From assembly GCF_000327385.1 (NCBI RefSeq), contig NW_008711185.1, positions 1-64,000 of the forward strand: a DNA stretch of 64,000 nt. The letters are read 5' to 3'. This DNA comes from Lottia gigantea (lineage: Eukaryota; Mollusca; Gastropoda; Lottiidae). The position numbers and the translations under genes are program-made. A model generated the notes under the pieces. That model ran no database searches and was not told the origin of the DNA. It saw only the letters and a program-made list of their open reading frames with translations. Shown one piece after another: positions 56,201 to 64,000 of this stretch; the first letter of the stretch is position 1; each line of letters opens with the position of its first letter.

Positions 56201-56297
56201 CAGTAGCAGGTGTTGCTGATACTGATTGTTTCTTCTCAACCACAATCTCACTCATTTCTTCTTTAGATAAAACCTTCGTTTCGTCTTCACTTTTCAT
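44225..56297 (-). CDS. NOX5: NADPH oxidase 5, 14 coding exons, 904 aa
   Basis: Exons: 56297-55822, 54155-54044, 52550-52400, 52169-51959, 49984-49593, 49356-49184, 48617-48426, 47926-47794, 47400-47281, 46535-46462, 45960-45892, 45496-45287, 44949-44680, 44356-44225; 2715 bp, phases consistent, all GT-AG. This calcium-activated membrane enzyme passes electrons from NADPH through FAD and two hemes to oxygen, making superoxide. Seen: four EF hands (first degenerate about 175-187; loops 208-219, 244-255, 288-299); a six-helix heme domain with histidine pairs H425/H439 and H511/H524; FAD motif HPFTI (602-606); basic linker (679-697); NADPH motifs DGPYG (705-709), GSGIGITP (725-732) and FCGAP (878-882); C-terminus ENF. 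Residues 1-158 are an acidic, low-complexity extension absent from the usual ~765-residue vertebrate form. In EF4, position 12 is Lys (K299), not Glu. The ATG sits 14 bp inside an exon with an acceptor at 56312-56313, so an unseen non-coding exon lies upstream. Confidence 0.96.
44555..44620 (-). mobile_element. Penelope-like element, 3′-end remnant
   Basis: Contains aaacaacgtttcgacgtgtt and 'tccgcttgtcctttgacgca', close to the hammerhead-bearing end at 14460-14505. It lies in the last intron of NOX5 and is an old fragment only. Confidence 0.55.
46185..46345 (+). repeat. family F-like fragment
   Basis: Shares 'attttatgcatttc', 'acatttttacaatga' and a G-rich stretch with 54998-55275. In the intron between NOX5 coding exons 10 and 11. 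Confidence 0.4.
47218..47272 (+). mobile_element. SINE D tail beside a NOX5 splice donor
   Basis: The tail (gtgcagaaaaataggacgta, then aaactccattcatttcattt) ends about 9 bp from the 3′ border of NOX5 coding exon 9 (47281). It is oriented opposite to the gene. Confidence 0.75.
48823..49103. repeat. 32-bp tandem array
   Basis: About nine copies of aacaaatgtactagctacat followed by agcaatagcttt; early starts are 32 bp apart. In the intron between NOX5 coding exons 6 and 7. Confidence 0.92.
50070..50307 (+). mobile_element. family A MITE-like copy
   Basis: Starts TAAAGGGACAGG and ends CGTCTGTCCCTTTAA; blocks in order, with a short interior deletion. In the intron between NOX5 coding exons 4 and 5. 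Confidence 0.8.
50440..50690 (-). mobile_element. family A MITE-like copy, ends diverged
   Basis: Inverted copy with 'gctcaccgtcgaaatttgag', 'aaacgactcgtcattttt', 'agttctgaagactg' and 'atattcaagacccgaa'. Same intron as the previous copy. Confidence 0.8.
50691..51635. other. intron sequence, nothing recognised
   Basis: Part of the intron between NOX5 coding exons 4 and 5, lying between two family A copies. Confidence 0.4.
51636..51942 (-). mobile_element. family A MITE-like copy, near full length
   Basis: Starts TTAAAGGGGCAG and ends AACCCCTTTAA. It stops about 16 bp from the border of NOX5 coding exon 4 (51959). Confidence 0.85.
52295..52345 (-). mobile_element. SINE D tail fragment near a NOX5 exon
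   Basis: Inverted tail: atcctacttttctgctctac and 'gactgatgaagacggcc'. About 55 bp from the donor side of NOX5 coding exon 3. Confidence 0.6.
52560..54040. other. intron sequence, nothing recognised
   Basis: Intron between NOX5 coding exons 2 and 3. Open frames here have no motif or splice context. Confidence 0.4.
54371..54492. mobile_element. family B foldback MITE, right half
   Basis: Has 'cttttagtggaattgga', 'cagacgtctgattaaaaatt' and 'tgcaaattgatgctgtt', then ttacaatccctt. Left half lost. Confidence 0.65.
54998..55275 (+). repeat. family F-like repeat with a long G-tract
   Basis: Starts cagtggtggctgcataac. It contains a G-tract of about 20 at 55048-55070 and 'gcattttatgcaatttgatg', shared with 39050-39195 and 46185-46345. 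Confidence 0.45.
55421..55722. mobile_element. family B foldback MITE, full-length copy
   Basis: Ends taaaggaattgtagaaagc and ctctttacaattccttta are inverted. The two halves mirror each other ('gtatcggggacactgatag' against 'ctatcagcgtcctggata'). Two TGACGTCA palindromes lie near the centre, at 55552-55559 and 55584-55591. In the intron between NOX5 coding exons 1 and 2. Confidence 0.88.
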
Positions 56298-56484
56298 TTT
56301 TGTTCCCTAGACTAAAGAAAACAAATATATAAACGTTAGACGTGTTGTATTTTTGTTATGATTCGATAGTTGCGTAGCACATACATCTCAATCTCACAAA
56401 TATTTTAAAAATTTTGCAAAACATCAGTTAATAAAAATATAAATTTAAGAATAAGTGAAAACTTAAGAGTATTGTATTTTTAAA

Positions 56485-56539
56485 ACAATATGTTCAAGAC
56501 TCAAATCAACCTCCCCAAATGGCGCATCTATCCCTTTAA
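56485..56539 (-). mobile_element. family A terminal fragment
   Basis: 'gttcaagactcaaatcaacc' and aatggcgcatctatcccttt, the inverted 5′ end of family A. Confidence 0.7.
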
Positions 56540-56727
56540 TTAGAGTTTCACCAACTGGCATGAACGAACATTTTTATTCGATCATATATTTGAGGATTGC
56601 ACTTTAAAGATTTATAGGGTTTTTAAAAAATCTCACATACTAACCTACCCAACTAGAAATTAAGGATATTGTTGATATGATAATATTTCGTTTTATTACA
56701 TATATGTTCAACCCTATAGAAGATAAG

Positions 56728-56935
56728 TGGGAGCCGCGGTAGTTCAGTTAGTTAGATGCCAGCTTGCTAACTTCAAGGTCCAGGGTTCAATCCCGGCATA
56801 GGTCAAGATAATACCTTTGGATTTTTCAACCCGGTTTCCCTCATTGTACCCTGCATGTCGTTGCTCGTCTTCATTAGCCCACAAGGTGTAGAAAAGTAGA
56901 ACGTAAAACTTCATTCATTTCATTTTCATTTCACT
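56728..56935 (+). mobile_element. SINE D with internal deletion
   Basis: Good tRNA-like head (gtagttcagttagttagatg; B-box gggttcaatccc) joined to 'caacccggtttccctcattg' and the tail 'cttcattagcccacaaggtg' with ATTTC repeats. The middle block with the 'gctgacatgg' phrase is absent. Confidence 0.85.
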
Positions 56936-57214
56936 ATGCCAAGTGTGATTATAAAGTTTTATTAAAGGGAGATAACAATATCTACGACATTTTTATTTAA
57001 ACATGAAATGAACATTCTGAATTTTACAATTCTTGACCGATTTTATAAACTTGGTGAATTTGTATATTTCAAGGATAAACACTATCGAAAACCCCCCAAA
57101 ATTATATTTTATACTGGTGATGGACGCCGTTTTGCTAATCGTTCTAATTCAGTGGTTTTCGCCCTTTTCTGTATGTTACCCCCTTTCAGGTTTTTTCTTA
57201 CGCCCCTTTCTCCT

Positions 57215-57350
57215 GTAAATCCTTAATATTACATCCCCTATAAATCTTTACTATTACCCTTTTCCCCTATAACTCTTGACTATTACCCTTTCTCCCCCTA
57301 TAAATCCTTACTATTACCTCTTTCCCCTATAAATCCTTACTATTACTAGT
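57215..57350. repeat. short tandem array, about 30-bp unit
   Basis: Four to five copies of ccctataaatccttactatt followed by acccttttc, of slightly uneven length. Confidence 0.8.
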
Positions 57351-57718
57351 GTGTGTATGTTATCTTGAATAACTATGTATGTTTTACTATGAGAGAAAAA
57401 GAGTTGGTTTGTTTTGTCGTCAATTGCATATTGAATTGAATAGGTCTTTGATATTTGATTTTAAAAGTTGTCGAAAAGTAATTTATAGTGTAGTGTGTAG
57501 TGTAGTTTTAGTTATCTCAATGACAGGTTTACTGATGTCACAAACGACGTTAAGAATTGCACTGGCAAATTTATGTTAGTTATTGTTCACTTCAAAATAA
57601 ATAAAAAAATAAATAAATAAATAAATGTAAAAATACAGAACACATTTTTAAGGACGTTAAGTCATTCTCCATTCTCACTGTTTTGAAGGTTATAATCCCC
57701 ATATCACACAGCAAATAA

Positions 57719-57800
57719 TCGCCATTTTGGGTTTTAGATTTGGCCCATGAATATATGTAAATAGTCTTTAGAATTAACCGAACTGTACAAAAAAAAATTA
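57719..57800 (+). mobile_element. family A MITE-like copy, 5′ fragment
   Basis: 'gccattttgggttttag', 'atgaatatatgtaaatagtc' and 'aactgtacaaaaaa', then similarity ends. Confidence 0.55.
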
Positions 57801-57829
57801 TCAAAAGGGTTTTTATTTTTTTTTTTCGT

Positions 57830-57968
57830 ACAAAATTACATTATTTGTTTTCGTATATAATTACATTATTTATTTTCGTATATAATCACATTATTTATTT
57901 CCGTACATAATTACATTATTTATTTTCGTACATAATTACATTATTTATTTTCGTACATAATTACATTA
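57830..57968. repeat. 25-bp tandem array
   Basis: tcgta or ccgta marks at 57851, 57876, 57901, 57926 and 57951 are 25 bp apart; unit core acattatttattttcgtaca. Confidence 0.9.
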
Positions 57969-58154
57969 TCAAAATGTAATGAATGATAGGCTACCTGCAG
58001 CAAACTTGACGTTAGATTAAAAAATTCATGATGACTAGACCTATGGAAATACTTGCGAATGGCAACAGGTGTTCTGAAAGGTAAAGAATTTTATGTTTCG
58101 TTTATGCCACCAGCTACAGAATAAAAAGCATTAAATTTCAAATTCAATAAAGAT

Positions 58155-58304
58155 CCAGGAAATTCTGGAAACACACGCATTTAGAAGATCAAATTTCGAC
58201 GGTGAGCTATGAACATTATTACTGATTCGCTTCGCTAAGAAAAAATCCCGTTTCTGAAACTAAAGTATGATTAGTCAAAAGAATGGAGCATCTGTCCCTT
58301 TAAT
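58155..58304 (+). mobile_element. family A MITE-like copy, 3′ half
   Basis: 'caaatttcgacggtgagcta', 'gaacattattactgattcg', 'cccgtttctgaaactaaag', ending AGCATCTGTCCCTTTAA. Confidence 0.8.
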
Positions 58305-58398
58305 TATGCCATCATACTTACCATCCTCAAGGTAAATTTTCAAAGATTTCTAAAGTAATCCGAAGGCTAAATGACAACAATTTGTTATAATTCAGCTG

Positions 58399-58402
58399 TA
58401 TG

Positions 58403-58442
<40 letters not shown>
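58399..58442. repeat. (TA)n microsatellite
   Basis: About 20 TA steps with two CA interruptions. Confidence 0.9.
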
Positions 58443-58444
58443 AA

Positions 58445-59460
58445 GAACCGGATTGATGAAGTCATAGCTGTATGACGATATTTCGTGATCAATTTGAGTC
58501 ATATCTATATCTTATGAATCAACCCTTTATTTCAATAGCGTAATAGGGTCTAATATCATGAACTAAAAAATAATAAAGAAATAGGATTTTGTAAGGTCGG
58601 CAAAATCAGGTCCCCGCTTCTCAAAATGTCTGTTTATAGAATTTTTCGTAAGACAGTGTAATTTTACATTGAGAAATACAATACAAAATTGGTCGTAATA
58701 TTTTTTGGTGCATTGGATCCATACGGTGGTTTGTTTAGGGCAAATTAATATTTTTTATTTGCGATTTATTACTTCTTATTTTTCATTTTTGTTTGCTAAA
58801 CTATCATATTTGTTTACTATTTTCTATGTATGTTGGCTTAATGATAATTCAGTAAAAAGAAACCACCGTAGATACAAACTTTGGATTTTTACCACTTAAA
58901 TCTATCATTTTAAGTCATTGCATTACATATAGACCTCTAGATATACGATAGAACTATCTTAATATTAACTTTGTATTCAAGGTCTATAACTAAGGGTCAT
59001 ATACGTTTCAGCAGTTAAGATATATGATATATATATATATGCTATGGTAGCTGATCCTTTGTATAGTAAATGGTCCAGTAGTATTTAAAGGAGTTTAAAC
59101 AATAATACATATATTATACTAGTACGTCATAAAGTGCCGACTCATTCGTTTTGTAAAATGACTGTACAACTATATACAAATAAAGGCTGTGGCTATTCGC
59201 ACCGGAACGGTACAAAATGGGCATTAAAAAACGTATGGCCTTCCCTACCTAACAACAAAGTCACTTAATATCATTCTTGACAATCAAAATGGCTTCACGC
59301 TTTTAAAAAAAAAACAAGGCCTATTGTGTCCTGTCTTATCCGTACAGTTGTTAGCAGCCATAGAGAACACGTACTGTGACGGTGAAAATAGCCAGCGTGG
59401 TAAATAAATACTTTTGTGTGAAAAGGGAAAGGGTCTGAAATCGTCTGGTCAGACATTGAT
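58445..59460. other. spacer, nothing recognised
   Basis: Very AT-rich DNA upstream of NOX5; no exon or recurrent family recognised. Confidence 0.4.
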
Positions 59461-59463
59461 GAG

Positions 59464-59771
59464 AGCCCCACCACACCGGAAAGGCGTCCTTACTGAACTG
59501 CTCCGGCCACAAAATATTAGCGTCAGAGGCCTTACGTTAGGCGCCATTGTCGCCAATAATCGCCGTTGAGGTCGCCACGGAATCAAGAATATCTTTACAT
59601 CTCCATAAGGCCAATAAAAATGTGTACCAAGCTCGTAGATTTAAAGAAACTTCGGAACGCAATATTGTCGCATACATCGCAGGTTGATAGCAACTGTTGT
59701 AAAATTTGTAATTTCAAGGGACCTTTTCTCACGTTTTCTTCACGTTTGTCGCAGTCATTCGTGACGGGGCT
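59464..59771 (-). mobile_element. family C MITE-like element, copy 3
   Basis: Ends agccccaccacaccgg and cgtgacggggct are inverted. Compared with 24700-25052 the interior runs in the opposite direction ('cgccaataatcgccgttgag'). Confidence 0.75.
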
Positions 59772-60790
59772 ATGATCAAATAGGTCCGGTACGACAGGAA
59801 GCCACCCACAGAAATACACCAGACAATATCCCGGATTTGGTTTATCATGATTGACTCTCACTGAAAAGATCGATGCTATCTCATGAACACGGAAGAAATT
59901 GAAAGTGAATGATCAAGTCCTGTCTCGCCAGTCATCCCACCACAGTATCTATTGCTATCAATCTGTTCTTATGTGATGTCTCGGCCAACAATTCGAAGAG
60001 TAATAAGTATTAATTTGTTTGAATCGAAATATTCTGCATTTAACTTGTGGAAATGACCCAACACGTTTTTCCAGTCTTGGACCAATTGGTAAACTATTTT
60101 AAGATTTGACTTTAATGGGGTCATTACTAAAACGTTCTAATATCAAATTATTGCTCATGAATATTAAATGAATTATACCATTAACTGCTGGTCGAGTTGA
60201 ACAACGTTGTCGCAGAGGGGTATTAGGTGTCCTAAACAATTCACTGTAAGCATCTGCTGGGTTATGCTTGCAATGAAATAAACAGAAATTATTTTTTTGT
60301 AGATTGAAAGAGCTTACCTTCGAGTATACATGAACACCAACAAGGATGCTTAAAATTGTCCGATTTTAAACATTTCCAAACCACAAAAGACAAGTGATCG
60401 CTCTTCTAAACAAACGTCACTTTTTCCAGATAAGAACAGAAGAAAACAATGAAAAATCAACAAACAAATTATGAAGTTGTTCATACAATCCAAACATCTA
60501 TTCAATGACCTTGATCGAACAGAGGTAATAAAAGTTCACCACGCGTCTTTATCAATGTTCATCAAGTAATAAAATTTGGTATGAAACGCTTCATTTAACC
60601 ATACAACAGTAAACCTTAGCAATGTTGGCGACGATATCTATTTCGACATTTTAAGTTGATTAGGGAGACTACATGTCAGAACCGATCACCTCGCTTTTTA
60701 CGCCTCATGCTTAATCACTTATATAATCTTAAACTTTTACCCCAAAACTTACTCAATCCGATATTAAAGTTAACAAGGCATTTTAAGTGT
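59772..60790. other. spacer, nothing recognised
   Basis: No exon, RNA gene or dispersed family recognised. Confidence 0.4.
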
Positions 60791-60793
60791 GAC

Positions 60794-61138
60794 TTAAAGG
60801 GACAGATGCGCCCTTTTTTATTGGGGGGGTGGGGGGGGGGGGGGGTGGGGGTCTTGAATATATGTTTATGGACTTCAGAAATACTAGCAATGTACAAAAA
60901 TCGCACAATTCCTTCAAAAATGGGAATTTCTTTCCTATCGCTAAAATGCCTCATGAAAAGACGACTCGTCTTTTTAACTTTCAAATGCGGATAATTCTAG
61001 ACACACATGGATTTGAGGGCTCAAATTTTATGTCGAGCTGTGAACACTATTACTGATTGACTTAGCTAAAAAAAATAATTCCCGTTTCTGAGACTAAGGT
61101 ACGAATAGTAAAAAAAAATGGCGCATCTGTCCCTTTAA
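60794..61138 (+). mobile_element. family A MITE-like element, full-length reference copy
   Basis: 345 bp with inverted ends TTAAAGGGACAGATGCGCC and GGCGCATCTGTCCCTTTAA. No coding capacity. It carries a G-tract with few interruptions at 60823-60851 that the other copies lack. Confidence 0.9.
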
Positions 61139-61139
61139 C

Positions 61140-61975
61140 TACCAAACCATTATTTCAAACATAAAAACCAGTAATAACCATTTTCACAAAAACAAATTTA
61201 TTTTTGCCCCCCTTGATATTTTGTAATTGATGGTTATGAAACAATTCAAGAAGGGACAAAGCCTCTCCAGGATCCTCTTAACCAGCTTGTCTTTATCCAA
61301 ACTTTTGTCGTTGATCGTTGCCGGATTATCCATACATCATTTCCAGCTGGGTCACTAGAATAATTAGGAAGATTACTTATTCAAATTTTCCAGATTTTTA
61401 AAAACGACCCAGAGTAGAACCCACTATCACCATTTGTTCGAGGTTAACAAGCAAAACGCATCAAAATTCCCATTGCTCCAGCCGACTGCCCTAAAAGAGA
61501 GTTTCAATGCGTCTTTTTAGACTTTGGACGTGTATCGGGCTAATTTGTAGCTTTTTACATCATTCCTATTTCACGTTAACCTCTGTGTTTTTTGGAATTC
61601 TAAAACCAAACCCGATCCTATGTCTGATGACGTTTCTAGAAAATATTAGGGGCCGAAAACAGGCCAAACTAATAAAAAAAAAATGCCACTGCTGATAGTA
61701 AATTAAGATGAAAAATTTGATTTGTTGAAAAAAAAAAATCACTCTCTGAAGCAATTCAAACCCACAGATTCAGTATCACCCCATGTATTGGCGAGATAGA
61801 TTAGATCTAACCGTCGGGCTATTGAATGCAGATAGTGTACTTGAAACAATGAAGAAATTGCCACGGGACTTTGTTATAACAACATGACGCCTTCGATAAA
61901 ATCATCGATCTGAACAATATGAAGAAAGATAGCTTGATGAATAAGAAACATACTTTATCAGAAATTTTCATATTT
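61140..61975. other. spacer, nothing recognised
   Basis: AT-rich DNA without a recognised feature. Confidence 0.4.
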
Positions 61976-61979
61976 TACA

Positions 61980-62110
61980 AATAGGGGACAGACTCACTAA
62001 ATGGAGGGCGGAGGGTGGTGGTGCACCTTACGACGTTGAAATTCAAAATGTAGCAGCTCTGTTGAAGAACCATAGACATAAGTCTCCAATGGTGGTCTAA
62101 GAAGGTATCT
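61980..62110 (+). repeat. family F-like fragment
   Basis: Shares 'caaataggggacagactcac', 'ttcaaaatgtagcagctctg' and the following ~40 bp with 8050-8160. Confidence 0.5.
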
Positions 62111-62167
62111 ACAAAGAAAATGCATTCTGACTCGTTATTTGGGGAAAACATGTGTGTGTGTTTGTGT

Positions 62168-62201
62168 GGGGAGGGGGGGGGGGGGGAGGGGGGGTGTGGG
62201 G
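62168..62201. repeat. G-rich tract
   Basis: Runs of G broken by single A or T; it could fold as a G-quadruplex on the plus strand. Confidence 0.8.
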
Positions 62202-62203
62202 TG

Positions 62204-63715
62204 TTATTGGACCATTTAGTCCATGAAATGAAAAGACGAGGTTTCTATTGTTATGATAGTGTTCTTAACGGGCCATTAAATATTTTGTTATTAAGACAAA
62301 CATGATTGCTCACCAATGAAATTAGATAAACATAAATTAACAAAATCATAACTTTGTTGACCTTGAATTTAGCCCCGGGGTAAGATTATTTTTAAAATAC
62401 GTGTGGGAAGATACGCTGTATAAAACTCTCTTCTAATAGTTTAGCTTAATTGTGTAATAGTTACAGAGCAACTACCAGGAGCAGTTTGGTCAAATTTTGT
62501 TGGTACCAATTGCGTAGTGCATGATTATGTAGAGAATGATACTAATTTGAATAAAATTTCGTTTCGGTATATTTTTTTTTCGGTTTCCATTGTAATCTAA
62601 AGGATTTCAACCAAGGTCCCATACTGTTGATCATTTCAATCAATCACAGTGTGACATGCAAAATCCATATCTAATTATCGACAATGAATTCTGGGTCTGT
62701 ACCTGTCTGCTATATCTAGCACAATTGTTTGTGTCACGTTGGGATCCCCAACACAGCGGAGGGTCCCCGACAGACGCCCAGTTTGGGAAACCCAACGGTC
62801 AAAGGCAGCGGAGAGACACCGACAAACGTCCAGTTCTTCACATGTCCTATCCGCAATTGATATCAAGTACGGCCAAACTGTTTTTGGCTGTCGCCAGCCT
62901 GTTTATATTATGTGTAAGCGTATTACAAAAACTTCACATTTTTATCAACGTAAAAAGTAATAATCCTATTTCGGGATAGGGAGGGTTTGGTTCTCCCAAA
63001 TGTACAGGCCAAGGAAGGAACAAATACTTCATTCCCCGCCCCCCTCCAATCGTTTTTTTTGTAATCCACACCAGTTAACGACCTTTTGATTATAGTAGGA
63101 CTTAATTCTACTTAGTGTTGTGTAAGAAACGTTGAGCCTCAAACTAAATCCATTGTTAGCATAGCCTGGGTGTGAACAGAATTCAGGGATTAAGATTCTA
63201 AGTTTACTGCGTGTGTCAACTAAATCATTTTTCAAGCGGAGGTTCTAGGCTTAACAACTTCTTGATGCTTGTATTCTACGAGACTTCAACTTTTTAAAGG
63301 TATAATATTGTTATATAATGATGCTCTAATATATTGCTATTACTTATCGTGAAAAAATTGCAACGAAACTTTCCTGTTTTCTAATGCAAAGTTCAAAATG
63401 TCATTTTCTATTTTCCATTGATTCTGATCGAATGTGTTGTATTTTTTACAGGTGGCCACTTTGAAAGGGAATGCAAATCGTCAATGTATGGAACCTTTTT
63501 TCTGAACAGATGTGGTGTAAATGTGTAAGATCCATTTCTCACCAACAGCCCACAATCTATATATTTGATTGAGCACACCCCAGTCGACTTGAAACTATGT
63601 AGCTAGCTCGCAGTAAATCTGATTAAATCACAATGTATTTTGGTCAACATATGTTTGGTAAGTGGACAGTATTAATTTGAAAGACATACTTCATCATTTG
63701 CAGGCTCCAATCTTA
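62204..63715. other. spacer, nothing recognised
   Basis: Several overlapping frames near 62656-62979 lack motifs. A possible terminal exon near 63452 is discussed under rejected items. Confidence 0.4.
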
Positions 63716-63717
63716 CC

Positions 63718-63790
63718 TTGGACTAAAAAAACGGGAATTGTTCAGCTAAGCACCTCAGTATTAGTGTTCCCAACTTACAAGGAGGATATC
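63718..63790 (-). mobile_element. family A fragment
   Basis: 'aaacgggaattgttcagcta', 'cagtattagtgttcccaact': the inverted 3′ part of family A, diverged. Confidence 0.5.
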
Positions 63791-64000
63791 AAACTTCGAA
63801 AATGCTGAACCATGCATGGCCTTTAAGATTTGTTATTTTTATACTTTTATTATTTGTTGAAAGTCAAATTCGTATTTTCGTCTCTTCCGTGTCCCTCTTT
63901 CAAGTGTGTATTTTTAATGTATCTGGACCTGCAATGTACCAGTTTTCACCCCGACATTTATGTCGTTATTATTTCTTTCTAAGAATTTTGACTATTTTAT

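Noticed and set aside
62656-62979. 107-codon plus-strand frame
   Set aside because: No recognisable domain; it contains a short internal duplication (gacgcccagtttgg against aacgtccagttctt) and is crossed by similar frames in other phases.
63452-63528. Possible plus-strand terminal exon with acceptor tttttacag and a short two-cysteine reading frame ending in TAA
   Set aside because: Only 25 codons, no upstream partner exon found, and an open stretch of that length is common by chance.

Overview
This is animal nuclear DNA. It is AT-rich, its genes are split into many exons, and its introns and spacers are packed with short repeats, MITE-like elements and a tRNA-derived SINE. A NOX5-type oxidase with EF hands, a GLUT-type sugar transporter and a Penelope-like element with a GIY-YIG domain fit a lophotrochozoan, most likely a mollusc. 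That species guess is an inference from gene and repeat content.

Three spliced host genes can be reconstructed with consistent phases and GT-AG borders. (1) A plus-strand gene (7417-24452, four coding exons, 110 aa) encodes a small secreted precursor with a signal peptide, dibasic sites and an F-G-K site. The intron before that site splits the arginine codon in phase 2, as in NPY/NPF-family genes. (2) A minus-strand gene (26911-36565, 12 coding exons, 516 aa) encodes a complete SLC2A/GLUT facilitative sugar transporter. (3) A minus-strand gene (44225-56297, 14 coding exons, 904 aa) encodes a complete NADPH oxidase 5. Genes 1 and 2 converge tail to tail; genes 2 and 3 lie in tandem on the minus strand. 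I see no pathway that joins the three.

Layout: 1-3218 holds two satellites (29 bp and 69 bp units). 3.5-7.1 kb is repeat-rich spacer. 7.1-24.6 kb is the peptide gene; its 15 kb first intron holds a very young Penelope-like element with perfect-looking 486 bp inverted arms, a 24-bp E-box-like satellite, a 73-bp array and a 35/71-bp array. 24.7-26.8 kb is MITE-bearing spacer. 26.9-36.6 kb is the GLUT gene. 36.6-44.2 kb is spacer with 22-bp and 38-bp arrays. 44.2-56.3 kb is NOX5, whose introns hold many repeat copies. 56.3-64 kb is spacer in which I find no convincing gene.

At least six dispersed families recur here. I call them A (about 345 bp, ends TTAAAGGGACAG), B (about 300 bp foldback carrying TGACGTCA palindromes), C (about 350 bp, ends TAGCCCCGTCAC, TA duplication), D (tRNA-derived SINE), E and F (unclassified). 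All calls come from reading the sequence by eye; no database search or alignment program was used.
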